DNA of 37,559 nt from Gnomoniopsis sp. IMI 355080 (Eukaryota > Ascomycota > Sordariomycetes > Diaporthales > Gnomoniaceae): contig JAPEVC010000295.1 of NCBI GenBank assembly GCA_027946555.1, positions 1-37,559 of the forward strand. The letters are read 5' to 3'. The notes below the pieces were generated by a model. The model worked only from the letters and a program-made list of their open reading frames with translations, ran no database searches and was not told the DNA's origin. Every line of letters begins with the position of its first letter. Position 1 is the stretch's first letter. The position numbers were made by a program, and so were the translations under genes. Shown here in pieces: positions 29,501 through 37,559 of this stretch.

Positions 29501-32500
29501 AAACCGGAAATAAGATTAAATTTTCAAATAGATCAAAAAAGTGATTTATTGTTAATTAAAATAAAAGAGTATTTAGGTGGAAACATTGGATATAGAAAGT
29601 CTCAAGATACCTATTATTATGGTTCTACTAATTTCGGTTCTGCTAAAAGGGTTATACAATATTTTGATCAATATCACTTACAATCTAGAAAGCATATAAG
29701 CTATCTAAGATGAAGGAAGGTGTATAGATTAATACAAGACAGAGAACACATAACAGAAAAAGGGTTATCTAAAATACTAACAATTAAATCTTTAATAAAC
29801 CGTCACGAAGAAGATACTACAACTTAAGATAAAGTCCTAACAAAAATATAAAAGTTTTTGAGTATTAATGAGAAAAGACTGTGTTATAATACACAGCTAT
29901 TCTTTTAATCAAAAAATAGTTACATTTTAATTATACCTGGTTTCGGAATAATTAGTACAACTATATCTGCTAACTCAAATAAATCAGTGTTTGGTTACAT
30001 AGGTATGGTTTACGCTATGATGTCAATTGGAATCTTAGGATTTATTGTTTGAAGTCATCACATGTACACAGTTGGTTTAGATGTGGATACAAGAGCGTAT
30101 TTCACAGCTGCAACATTAATAATTGCTGTACCTACAGGAATTAAAATCTTCTCATGATTAGCTACATGTTACGGAGGATCTTTAAGATTAACACCTTCAA
30201 TGTTATTTGCATTAGGTTTCGTATTCATGTTTACAATTGGAGGATTAATAAAAAACCACTTAGCTCTCCCTATGATTTCGTCTATCTTCTCTCCACAATC
30301 CCTTGGGGGATTAGTAATAGAAGAGAGATTTTTACATTTTACTACTATATGCTGGGAACTTCTGACAATTATGCTACTAAAGTTTTATTTAATTTCAGTT
30401 ACAATGTATAATTTTGAATGATCAGCAGGAAACCAAAGAATATTTAGTAATATTTTAGTAGGATCCTCAGAGACTACGCGTAGTACCCGGCGTATACTCC
30501 GGGAAGATATAGTCCAGGTAAGAAAAAATTCATTAATTCTTAATGATAGGTCTAGCCGTCTTTCTCTTAAGGTGGCCCAGGGATGCCCTATTATAACTCG
30601 ATCTTATTCTAATTCTAGCAATAAACAACCTGGTAACCCATATTTTAACCCTGTAAAAGTTTATGATAACTTTAAAGAATATAGAGTGAACATTATAAAA
30701 GAAGAAAGAGGTAAATCAGGTGTTTACTGTTTAATAAACAAGGTAAATGGTAATTCATACGTAGGAAGTTCTATCAATTTAGCATCTAGAATGAGAAATT
30801 ATCTTAATAAGGCTTTTTTAAAAAGCAAACAAAATGCTAATATGCCTATTACCAAAGCTTTACTTAAATATGATTATTCTAATTTTTCTCTTTTAATTTT
30901 AGAATATGCTGAACTTGAAAATTTAACTGCCAGAGAAACTTTTTATATCACCCAGATGATACCTCATTATAATGTTTTAAAAGAAGGTTATTCTTCTTTA
31001 GGTTATAAACACACAGAAGAAACGAAGAAGTTACTATCGGAATTAGCTAAAAATAGAACACATTCAGATAAAACTAAAGGTTTAATTGCAAGGGCTGTAA
31101 CAGGTGAAAATAATCCTTTTTACAATAAAAGTCATTCTCTTGAAAGTAAGATAAGAATGATTGAAGCTAATTCAGCCTACTCTGTTTATGTTTATAACTC
31201 ATTTAAAGAGTTATTAGTTATTTTTCCTTCAATCTTAACCTTAGCTAAATTAATTAAATCAAATCATCCTACCTTAGTTAATATTATAAAAGAACAAATA
31301 ATCTTCAGAGGTGAATGATATTTTACAAATATACCTTATAATATAAATGACACTCCTATAATAGCGGATTGATCTTCAAAAGAATGTGAACAATTAGTAT
31401 TAAATATGAACAATAATAGTCATATTAGAAAAGCAGTGTTTGTATATGATATAAATAGAAATTTTCTTGCTAAGTATGATGGAGTAATGGAAGCGCAAAG
31501 AGCCTTAAATATATCACATTCTACTATTAAAAATTATGCTAAGATAGGTGGTGTATATAAAGGGTATATATTTAGTTATGAAAGATTGGTTGCATAGTCC
31601 TCCGGACTCAGCATTAATGAATTTTTTTTTTTACGAAGACATCCTTTAGGTTTACTTAAATTTGGTCTTTAAGTAAGTGGTTACGATTTTTTTTGCTCTT
31701 CATATGATTTAGATTTTATATCTATGTCTATTATACCTGTATTTAGTAACAAAAATATACAATCTGTTTTAGATAGAGTTAAACCAGTCAATCCTTTAAA
31801 AATATTTGAAAATTTTTATACGGATAGAAGGACTCTTTATAAAGAATTTAAGGGTAATACTAACAGTTACATCTATGTCATAGTTAATAAGTTAAATGGA
31901 AAAATTTATGTGGGTAGTACTAGATCAATGAAAAACAGAGTTAGTACTTATTTTAATTTAGCACACCTAGCGGATCAGAAAAGAAGACCTATTTCTAGCG
32001 CAATGTTAAAGTACGGTCTATTAAATTTTGCTTTTATTGTTCTAGAAGAAGTTAATACTAATGTACATGACATAGAAGTACGTGAGACATACTGAATAAA
32101 ATATCTAAAACCAGAGTACAACGCTACTAATGAGGCTGCTAGAAACATAGGGGGAATACATACCTCTGAAACTAAATTGGCCATATCTCTTCAAAAGTCT
32201 AAGGGGTCTATTTATATCTATAATGAGTTTAAACAACTTTTAGTTATATCGCCCTCTATGACATCTTTGACTATATTATTAGGTAGCAGATCTATTAGTG
32301 TCGCTATAAAAAGGTCTATTAAAGAAGGGTCTTTATTTAGATCTTCGTGATACTTTGCTAATGAACCTTTTAATATAAATGATAAACCTGTTCTGTCAGT
32401 GGGTACTAAAGACTATACTGATTTAATAAATCATATGAAGAATCAAAAACATATTTTGAAAGCTATCTTTGTCTTCAAAGATGGTGAGTTTATAGGTAAG

Positions 32501-33176
32501 TATGATGGTGTAATGTTGGCAGCCAAGACACTAAATATAAGTCATAATACTATAAAACAAAATATTGCGAGGAATACCACATACAGGGGATATAGATTTA
32601 GCTATCATAGAATATAATATGATAGTCTATTTAATGTCTTCTAATGTGAGTGGAGTTGTTTTAGCGAACGCGTCTCTTGATATAGCATTCCACGATACTT
32701 ACTATGTAGTGGCTCATTTCCATTATGTATTAAGTATGGGTGCTGTATTCGCTATGTTTAGCGGATGATACTTCTGAGTACCTAAAATATTAGGACTAAA
32801 TTATAATTTAATGTTATCAAAAGTACAATTCTGATTACTATTCATTGGGGTTAATCTTACATTTTTCCCTCAACATTTCTTAGGTCTACAAGGAATGCCT
32901 AGAAGAATAAGTGATTACCCTGATGCTTTTGCAGGTTGAAATTTAATAAGTAGTTTTGGATCTATAATTAGTGTAGTTGCTGCTTGATTATTCTTATATA
33001 TTGTTTATAGACAATTATTAGATGGTAATGTTGCCACAAGAAATCCTTGAATGACTCCACAGTTCTATACTGATACATTACAAGCTCTATTAAATAGAAG
33101 TTCACCTAGCTTAGAGTGATCATTAACAAGCCCACCTAAACCTCACGCTTTCGTGAGTCTTCCTGTACAATCATAG
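26513..33176 (+). CDS. cox1: Cytochrome c oxidase subunit 1, four exons
   Basis: Join 26513-27128, 28614-28851, 29920-30245, 32647-33176; 1710 bases and 569 residues. It contains [56 protein letters not shown] (copper B and the cross-linked Tyr), [19 protein letters not shown] and [20 protein letters not shown] (haem ligands). It is the catalytic core of complex IV. The only in-frame ATG upstream of the conserved start is 26513, directly after an in-frame TAA at 26504. This adds about 45 residues before the usual TERWF-type beginning. Exon junctions fit the T/G rule and restore INF-ITTV, HPEV-YILI and GG-LSGVV. Confidence 0.95.
27129..28333 (+). CDS. GIY-YIG homing endonuclease of cox1-i1
   Basis: About 401 intron residues in frame with exon 1, stop TAA at 28331. 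A ~150-residue N-terminal part precedes the nuclease core [20 protein letters not shown] (about 27597-27656) and [15 protein letters not shown]-terminal units [17 protein letters not shown]...[10 protein letters not shown] and [20 protein letters not shown]...[10 protein letters not shown] look like two NUMOD1-type DNA-binding repeats. Unlike the cob-i1 and cox1-i3 enzymes, there is no clear NUMOD3 stretch. It appears intact. Confidence 0.9.
27129..28613 (+). mobile_element. Group I intron cox1-i1
   Basis: 1485 bases. The ORF is continuous with exon 1; the group IB-type core comes after it, with TGATCAGCAGGAAACC near 28460, GGATCCTCAGAGGCCACACG near 28502 and AAATGGTCCAA near 28555. It ends in G28613. 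Confidence 0.88.
28614..28851 (+). other. cox1: cox1 exon 2
   Basis: Encodes [22 protein letters not shown] through FFGHPEV. It is listed separately because it lies between two introns with different endonuclease families. Confidence 0.93.
28852..29919 (+). mobile_element. Group I intron cox1-i2
   Basis: 1068 bases after HPEV. Core pieces overlap the reading frame at the 5' side (ATATGCAGGGACTCC, AAATCTGCAGGTAAC, GGAACCTCAGAGACTTTACG), and a late AAAGTCCTAA at about 29830 follows the ORF. It ends in G29919. Confidence 0.87.
28853..29827 (+). CDS. LAGLIDADG homing endonuclease of cox1-i2
   Basis: 324 residues, in frame with exon 2, stop TAA at 29825. The two dodecapeptide motifs are [14 protein letters not shown] (about 29100-29142) and [14 protein letters not shown] (about 29429-29470), so it is a single-chain two-motif enzyme with the catalytic Asp in each. 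The second motif needs UGA read as Trp. It appears intact. It may also act as a maturase, which cannot be told from sequence. Confidence 0.92.
30246..31597 (+). CDS. GIY-YIG homing endonuclease 1 of cox1-i3
   Basis: Open in code 4 from exon 3 through the intron core to TAG at 31595, about 450 residues. The recognisable protein starts near the GTG at 30572. The nuclease core is [20 protein letters not shown] (about 30715-30770) and [23 protein letters not shown]3-like part ([29 protein letters not shown]) and a C-terminal helix-turn-helix ([20 protein letters not shown]) follow. All expected catalytic parts look present. Confidence 0.9.
31724..32617 (+). CDS. GIY-YIG-related endonuclease 2 of cox1-i3
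   Basis: 297 residues from its own ATG, with three UGA Trp codons. It is paralogous to the preceding [23 protein letters not shown] matches its GIY-YIG region, [14 protein letters not shown] matches [14 protein letters not shown], and [20 protein letters not shown] matches its helix-turn-helix. The first motif reads YIYV in place of GIY and the NUMOD3 segment is largely missing, so nuclease activity is doubtful; a DNA-binding or regulatory role is possible. It ends 29 bases before exon 4. Confidence 0.85.
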
Positions 33177-33278
33177 TTAACAAGCCCATCCTAATTACAT
33201 GGAGGGTCTCTAAATTTTTATGAAAATATATTTATAAAAATTAAGAAACTACTCGTGAGTCTTCCTGTACAATTAAAG
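33123..33278 (+). repeat. Duplicated end of cox1
   Basis: TTAACAAGCCCA occurs at 33123-33134 inside cox1 and at 33177-33188 right after its stop. CGTGAGTCTTCCTGTACAAT occurs at 33152-33171 (the last codons) and again at 33254-33273. The order of both words is kept, with about 65 extra bases in the second copy. This is an imperfect tandem copy of the 3' terminus. Confidence 0.85.
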
Positions 33279-33328
33279 AGGGGGGGGTATAAATCTTGTG
33301 AATTTATACCCCCCCCCCGCTTAGCCCC
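33279..33328 (+). repeat. G-run/C-run hairpin
   Basis: GGGGGGGGTATAAAT and ATTTATACCCCCCCCC flank a short loop (CTTGTGA), a long stem ending in homopolymers, between cox1 and trnH. Confidence 0.7.
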
Positions 33329-33368
33329 CAGGTGGCTTTTTAAACTTAGACATCTTAAAGCTATAACT

Positions 33369-33442
33369 GGTGGATATAGTTCAATTGGTAGAGCGACTGT
33401 TCGTGGCACAGTAAGTTCCCTGTTCGAGCCAGGGTATCCACC
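33369..33442 (+). tRNA. trnH: tRNA-His(GUG)
   Basis: The acceptor GTGGATA/TATCCAC is perfect, with an encoded G at -1 (33369) and C as discriminator, as expected for His. Anticodon stem ACTGT/ACAGT, loop TCGTGGC (GUG), T-stem CCCTG/CAGGG. Position 33 is C instead of the almost universal U. Confidence 0.9.
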
Positions 33443-33734
33443 CAAGCTTTGTTTTTTATGACTAATACTTCCCCCCCCCCCCCTCCTCCTTTCTACCCCC
33501 CCCCCCTTTTTTTGTTAGGGAAGCGTAGGGTTTCATATCAGTTAGTATATATAAATTATATACTTTTTTATTAGAATACTGAAACAATACTATTATAATT
33601 GTGAGTGAGGTAATAAAGTAGAAATATTTACGGGCTGTTTCTATGTTCGTGAAAGCTAGGATAGTTTAAAAGGTTAAAACTTTAATTTCATACATTAATA
33701 ATGAGAATTCGATTTTCTCTCCTGGCTAGAACCA
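33443..33734. other. trnH-nad2 spacer with long C-runs
   Basis: Two long C-runs (about 33470-33483 and 33497-33506), then AT-rich leader sequence. No gene recognised. Confidence 0.6.
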
Positions 33735-36700
33735 ATGTTAATAATATCAATACTATCTTTATTAATTTCGAATGCCGTAACTTTAAGACGAGATATGGCT
33801 ATACTTTTTAATCGTATAGCTATAATAGCTTTACTATATTGTATATTACAAAGTTTTGTTTGTTTTTCTGTGTTAAGTAATGGGGGTATAGGTTTACATG
33901 GTGGTTTATTTCATGTAACAACAATAACACAAATATTTCATATATTCCTATATTTCATTAGCATTTTAATATTACAATTAACAAGTTTTTACCCTAGAAA
34001 AGTTTTAGTATCTGAATACTCATCTTTAAAAGATCTTTTGTTTAATAAACTTGTATATTATAATACAAATATAATAAACAAAATGGGAGAACATCTAAAA
34101 ATAATTGAATACCCTGGACGACCACAACCTGGAAAGTTGTTTATATTAAGGGGAAAACTGCCAAATTCCGGGGACCTCCTAAAGCTTTTGATACCAAGTC
34201 TGGATGAATTTTTCCGTGGTGGGTGAACTAATTATTCACGTATGGTAATAAGTCAAAAGATGGCGCCTCACTTACACAGATTAATGTGCACTAAAAGTGA
34301 GATAGGGGTGTTTAATCCCAACGCTGTCGAGCTACAAGCTCGAAAAATGGACAATCGCGGATCTAAATCAAACATTAAAATGTTTGTAAAAGAGCAACGA
34401 GTAGACGGTAGTTATACTAAGCTAAAGAGTAGCGGTTTAGTATTAAGGTGTACTCTAAGAGGGTTCGAAAGAATTACCTTAACCGGAATCTATCCTAATA
34501 AAATTCTAAATAAAAGACTATATTCAATTACTGCACCTAAGGCAAATCTTATTCAACCTGTTTTCTCTAATAAATATGAAGATAGTTTTAGTTTAAATCC
34601 TTGATTCATAACGGGGTTTACAGATGGGGATGGTTCATTTACTGTTTCTATTGCTAAGAAAAAGTCAGGTACAGGCTGAAAAATTCAACCTATTTTTACC
34701 ATAGGGTTAGACCCAAAAGATTTAGATCTCTTGGTCCAAATCCAAGCTTATTTTAAAGTAGGTAAGATTTATAGTAGTACAAGAGGAATAGTTTACTACA
34801 CTGTGAGTTCTACTAAAGATATAATAAAATATATTTTACCTCATTTTGATAAATATCCTTTAGCTACTCTTAAGTTAAAAGATTATTTAGTATTCAAGGA
34901 GATAGTTCTTCTTATGGAAAAAGGAGAACATAAATCTTTACCAGGATTATTAAAAATCTTTTCACTAAGAGCTATTTTGAATAAAGGGTTACCAGCCTTT
35001 ATAAAAACCGAATACCCCGATATTATTCCCGCTGTTGAACCTGAATTTAAGGTAGCTACTAATTTAAATCCTTTTTGACTTTCGGGACTTATAACCGCGG
35101 AGGGATCCTTTTTTATTTCTATTTATTCTAACGATAAAAGAAAAGCAGGGTTTGCGGTTAGTCTAGTATTTAGTTTAAGTCAACATGCTAGAGATATAGA
35201 GTTACTAGAGAGACTCGTTAATTACTTAGGGTGCGGTAAAATCCGAAAATCCCATAGTCGTGGTACAGCTGAATGAGTTATAGCCAACTCCGCTGATATT
35301 AACCTAAAGCTAATTCCATTTTTAACCAAATTTACTCTTTCAGGTGTAAAAGTTTTAGACTTCGAAAGATTTAAAAAAGCATCTTATTTAATAGAAAAAA
35401 AAATGCACTTAACTTCAGAAGGAGTCGTGTTAATAAAAGCTATTAAGGACGAAATGTATACTCGGTAGTTGTGTTAATATAATGGTTAGCTAGGTTCAGT
35501 TAAATTATAAAGCTATAATTTAAAGGCTAGATGTATTCACCCCTCAACAACAGGGTAGCTTAAAAGTTGTTTATTTTTTATTTATTTAGAATTTTTAAAG
35601 ATCCGGTTATAAACGTTAATATTATTATTTATCATAAGTGGAGCGGTATTTTTGATGTCAACTAATGATTTCATTTCAGTTTTTCTTTCTATTGAGTTAC
35701 AAAGTTACGGATTATACTTAGTAAGTACAATTTACCGTAATTCTGAATTATCTACTACAGGTGGTTTAATCTATTTTTTATTAGGTGGACTTAGTTCATG
35801 TTTTATCCTATTAGGTACTAGCTTACTATATGCTAACTCAGGTACAACAAATATGGATAGTTTATACGTAATAACTAGTATTAGTGATTTGACTAACAGT
35901 CAAACTGTAGGGGCTGAAAATTCAGCTACGCTGGCCTGGTATAGAGATGATTATATCAATTTTTCTATGTTAATCTTTAGTATAGGGTTTTTATTTAAAG
36001 TTAGTGCGGCTCCTTTTCACTTCTGATCACCTGATGTTTATGACGCTATTCCTACGATTGTTACTACTTTTGTAGCTATTATAGCCAAAATATCTATTTT
36101 TATATTTTTATTAGAACTAGTTTATTATACTAATCATTATTTATTAAACTTTCATTGAACATACGGTTTACTTGTAAGTTCTTTACTATCATTAATAGTA
36201 GGTACGGTATTAGGTTTAACACAATACCGAATCAAAAGATTATTCGCTTACAGTACAATATCTCATTTAGGGTTTATTTTATTAGCCCTAAGTATTTCTA
36301 GTGTGGAATCCACTCAAGCATTTATATTCTACTTAATGCAATATTCAATAAGTAATTTAAATGCCTTTATTATTTTAGTTACTATTGGATTTTCTTTCTA
36401 TTCTTATGTAAACAATAACAGAGTAAATGAACCGGAATTATTAGATAAAAATAACTCACCCGTACAATTAATTAGTCAATTAAAAGGATATTTTTATATA
36501 AATCCAATCTTATCACTAAGTTTAGCTATAACTATATTTTCTTTTGTAGGTATACCACCTTTATTAGGGTTTTTTGCTAAACAGATGGTTTTAAGTGCAG
36601 CTTTAGATAATGGCTATGTATTTTTATCTTTTGTTGCTATATTAACTAGTGTAATTGGAGCTGTATATTATTTAAGTATAATAAAAGAAATTTTCTTTTT

Positions 36701-36959
36701 CCCTGTGCAGGCTGAACAAAATCCTTTACTAAGTAGTAAAAAGGATAGTGTAGGTAGAATATATGGCGGCGCAAAATCTTCTAATCAAAAACCAGTTTTA
36801 ATTGAATCTATCAGATTTAATACCAAAAATATAGTTATGTCTAGCCCTTTGGCCATTACTATTTCTATAATTAGTTTAATTATATTACTATTTATATTTA
36901 TGAATAAAGAATGATTAAGTATGGGTACCATATTGGTGCAATTTTTATTTAATTCTTAA
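33735..36959 (+). CDS. nad2: NADH dehydrogenase subunit 2, two exons
   Basis: Join 33735-34115 and 35616-36959; 574 residues, close to other filamentous fungi. The beginning is MLIISILSLLISNAVTLRRD; exon 2 has FLSIELQSYGLYLVSTIYRN, GGLSSCFILLGTSLLYANSG and FKVSAAPFHFWSPDVYDA. It is a proton-pumping subunit of complex I. The junction joins IIEYP to LILLFIISGA. The stop TAA (36957) is directly followed by the nad3 ATG, so the two are probably translated from one mRNA with coupling, as in related fungi where they often overlap. Confidence 0.95.
34116..35468 (+). CDS. LAGLIDADG homing endonuclease of nad2-i1
   Basis: 450 codons in frame with exon 1, stop TAG at 35466. The two motifs are WFITGFTDGDGSFTVSI (about 34603-34650) and FWLSGLITAEGSFFISI (about 35076-35125); the second has Glu in the acidic position (TAEG), a common variant. 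The first ~160 codons overlap the intron core and are probably not part of the folded nuclease. UGA Trp codons occur next to both motifs. It appears intact. Confidence 0.92.
34116..35615 (+). mobile_element. Group I intron nad2-i1
   Basis: 1500 bases. A core at the 5' side (GGGAAAACTGCCAAATTCCGG near 34151, then the CTAAAGCTT and GATGGC pieces) overlaps the ORF. The tail after the ORF (35469-35615) has GTTGTG/CAACAAC pairing around an AAATTATA/TATAATTT hairpin, probably P9-region stems. It ends in G35615. Confidence 0.87.
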
Positions 36960-37367
36960 ATGAGTTCAATTACATTATTTATACTATTCGTTTGTATTAT
37001 AGCTATTCTATTTTTAGTATTAAATTTACTATTTGCTCCTCATAATCCATATGCGGAGAAATTTTCTAGTTTCGAGTGTGGATTCCACAGTTTCTTAGGG
37101 CAAAATAGATCTCAATTCAACGTTAAGTTTTTTATTTTCGGGTTAGTTTTTTTACTTTTCGATCTAGAAATAACTCTAGTTTTTCCATTTGCGGTTAGCC
37201 AATCTTTAAATAGCTTGTATGGATTAATTATAGTCTTAATATTTTTGGTTATAGTTACTATAGGATTTGTATACGAGCTTGGAAAAGGTGCTTTGAAAAT
37301 CGATAGTAAACAGAATACTAATATTTCAAGCAATAGTAGTTCTACTACTATTTCAAACATAGAATAA
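36960..37367 (+). CDS. nad3: NADH dehydrogenase subunit 3
   Basis: 135 residues with three hydrophobic helices. The family signature loop is NPYAEKFSSFECGFHSF (with the Cys whose exposure marks the A/D state of complex I), and FGLVFLLFDLEITLVFPFA is the second helix. It starts immediately after the nad2 stop codon, with no spacer, and has a Ser/Asn-rich tail. It is a membrane subunit of complex I. Confidence 0.96.
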   Translation: MSSITLFILFVCIIAILFLVLNLLFAPHNPYAEKFSSFECGFHSFLGQNRSQFNVKFFIFGLVFLLFDLEITLVFPFAVSQSLNSLYGLIIVLIFLVIVTIGFVYELGKGALKIDSKQNTNISSNSSSTTISNIE

Positions 37368-37559
37368 GTAAGAAATAGTAACTAGCTATGCTTCTACTTT
37401 TTATTCTTCTTATTCTGCTTATTCTGCTTATTATGCTTATTATGATTATTATGGAGGAGGTGGTAATTAGATTTTAAATTTTCCGCCCCCTCCACTATTC
37501 TTTTCCTAGAAGGCAATGTTTAATCTACCTAATGGTTATATTTTACTAGTTCCCTTCCC
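37368..37559. other. Spacer after nad3 with 9-base tandem repeats
   Basis: Repeats of CTGCTTATT and variants (TTCTTCTTATT, ATGCTTATT, ATGATTATT) occupy about 37411-37453. A GC patch (CCGCCCCCTCC) follows. No gene to the end of the window. Confidence 0.7.

Larger units (their letters stand above)
30246..32646 (+). mobile_element. Group I intron cox1-i3 with two endonuclease genes
   Basis: 2401 bases between GG and LSGVV of cox1. The IB-type core near the 5' end (AATGATCAGCAGGAAACC at 30417, GGATCCTCAGAGACTACGCG at 30462, AAGATATAGTCCAGG at 30504) is followed by two related GIY-YIG ORFs, the second ending 29 bases before the exon. It ends in G32646. It may be two fused introns or one intron with a duplicated gene. 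Confidence 0.85.

Noticed and set aside
30154..30411. 85-codon frame overlapping cox1 exon 3 and the intron start
   Set aside because: It is out of frame with conserved cox1 sequence and has no recognisable content.
33218..33461. Frames on both strands over the trnH region
   Set aside because: They overlap trnH and homopolymer-rich hairpins and look fortuitous.
35466..35555. tRNA-like sequence (TTGTGTTAATATAATGGTTAGC) after the nad2-i1 endonuclease gene
   Set aside because: It lacks a proper anticodon arm, contains an AT palindrome, and lies in the intron tail where P9-type stems are expected.
37112..37360. Minus-strand frame of 82 codons opposite nad3
   Set aside because: It is a shadow of the nad3 coding sequence.
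37411..37453. CTGCTTATT repeats as a possible CRISPR-like array
   Set aside because: They are short contiguous tandem repeats without spacers in a mitochondrial intergenic region.

Overview
This window is a stretch of fungal mitochondrial DNA, most likely from a filamentous ascomycete (Pezizomycotina). Every long reading frame is on the + strand. UGA reads as Trp in all the conserved genes (genetic code 4). The genes are standard mitochondrial ones, rps3 sits inside a group I intron of the large rRNA, and cob-trnC-cox1 and nad2-nad3 are adjacent, as is common in that group. The genus cannot be named from the sequence alone.

Layout. Positions 1-1145 hold trnS(UGA), trnP(UGG), an initiator-type trnM and a tRNA-Arg-like copy. 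Positions ~1150-8045 are rnl, interrupted by one group I intron (4700-7453) that carries rps3. Positions 8142-12152 are a tRNA cluster (T, E, M, L, F, L, Q, R, R) mixed with decayed tRNA copies and many GC-rich palindromic clusters. Next come atp9 (13026-13250), a small unknown ORF, trnR(ACG), nad1 with two introns (14417-19225), intronless nad4 (19357-20856), cob with one intron (21284-23716), a 349-residue unknown ORF overlapping the cob stop, a duplicated fragment of cob, a minus-strand remnant of a plasmid-type family-B DNA polymerase, trnC, cox1 with three introns (26513-33176), trnH, nad2 with one intron (33735-36959) and nad3 (36960-37367). rns, cox2, cox3, atp6, atp8, nad4L, nad5, nad6 and several tRNAs are not in the window.

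How the genes work together. nad1-4 are membrane subunits of complex I, cob belongs to complex III, cox1 to complex IV and atp9 is the rotor ring of ATP synthase. rnl, rps3 and the tRNAs serve mitochondrial translation. All eight introns look group I. Six carry homing endonuclease genes (GIY-YIG in nad1-i1, cob-i1 and two tandem copies in cox1-i3, plus cox1-i1; LAGLIDADG in cox1-i2 and nad2-i1), one carries a broken GIY-YIG gene (nad1-i2) and one carries rps3.

Most unusual points: (1) a GIY-YIG gene in nad1-i2 split into five reading-frame blocks by four GC-rich palindromic elements whose relatives are scattered through the spacers; (2) an unknown membrane-type ORF overlapping cob, followed by a decayed copy of part of cob and then a plasmid DNA polymerase remnant; (3) two paralogous GIY-YIG genes in tandem in cox1-i3; (4) duplication and decay of tRNA genes on both sides of rnl.
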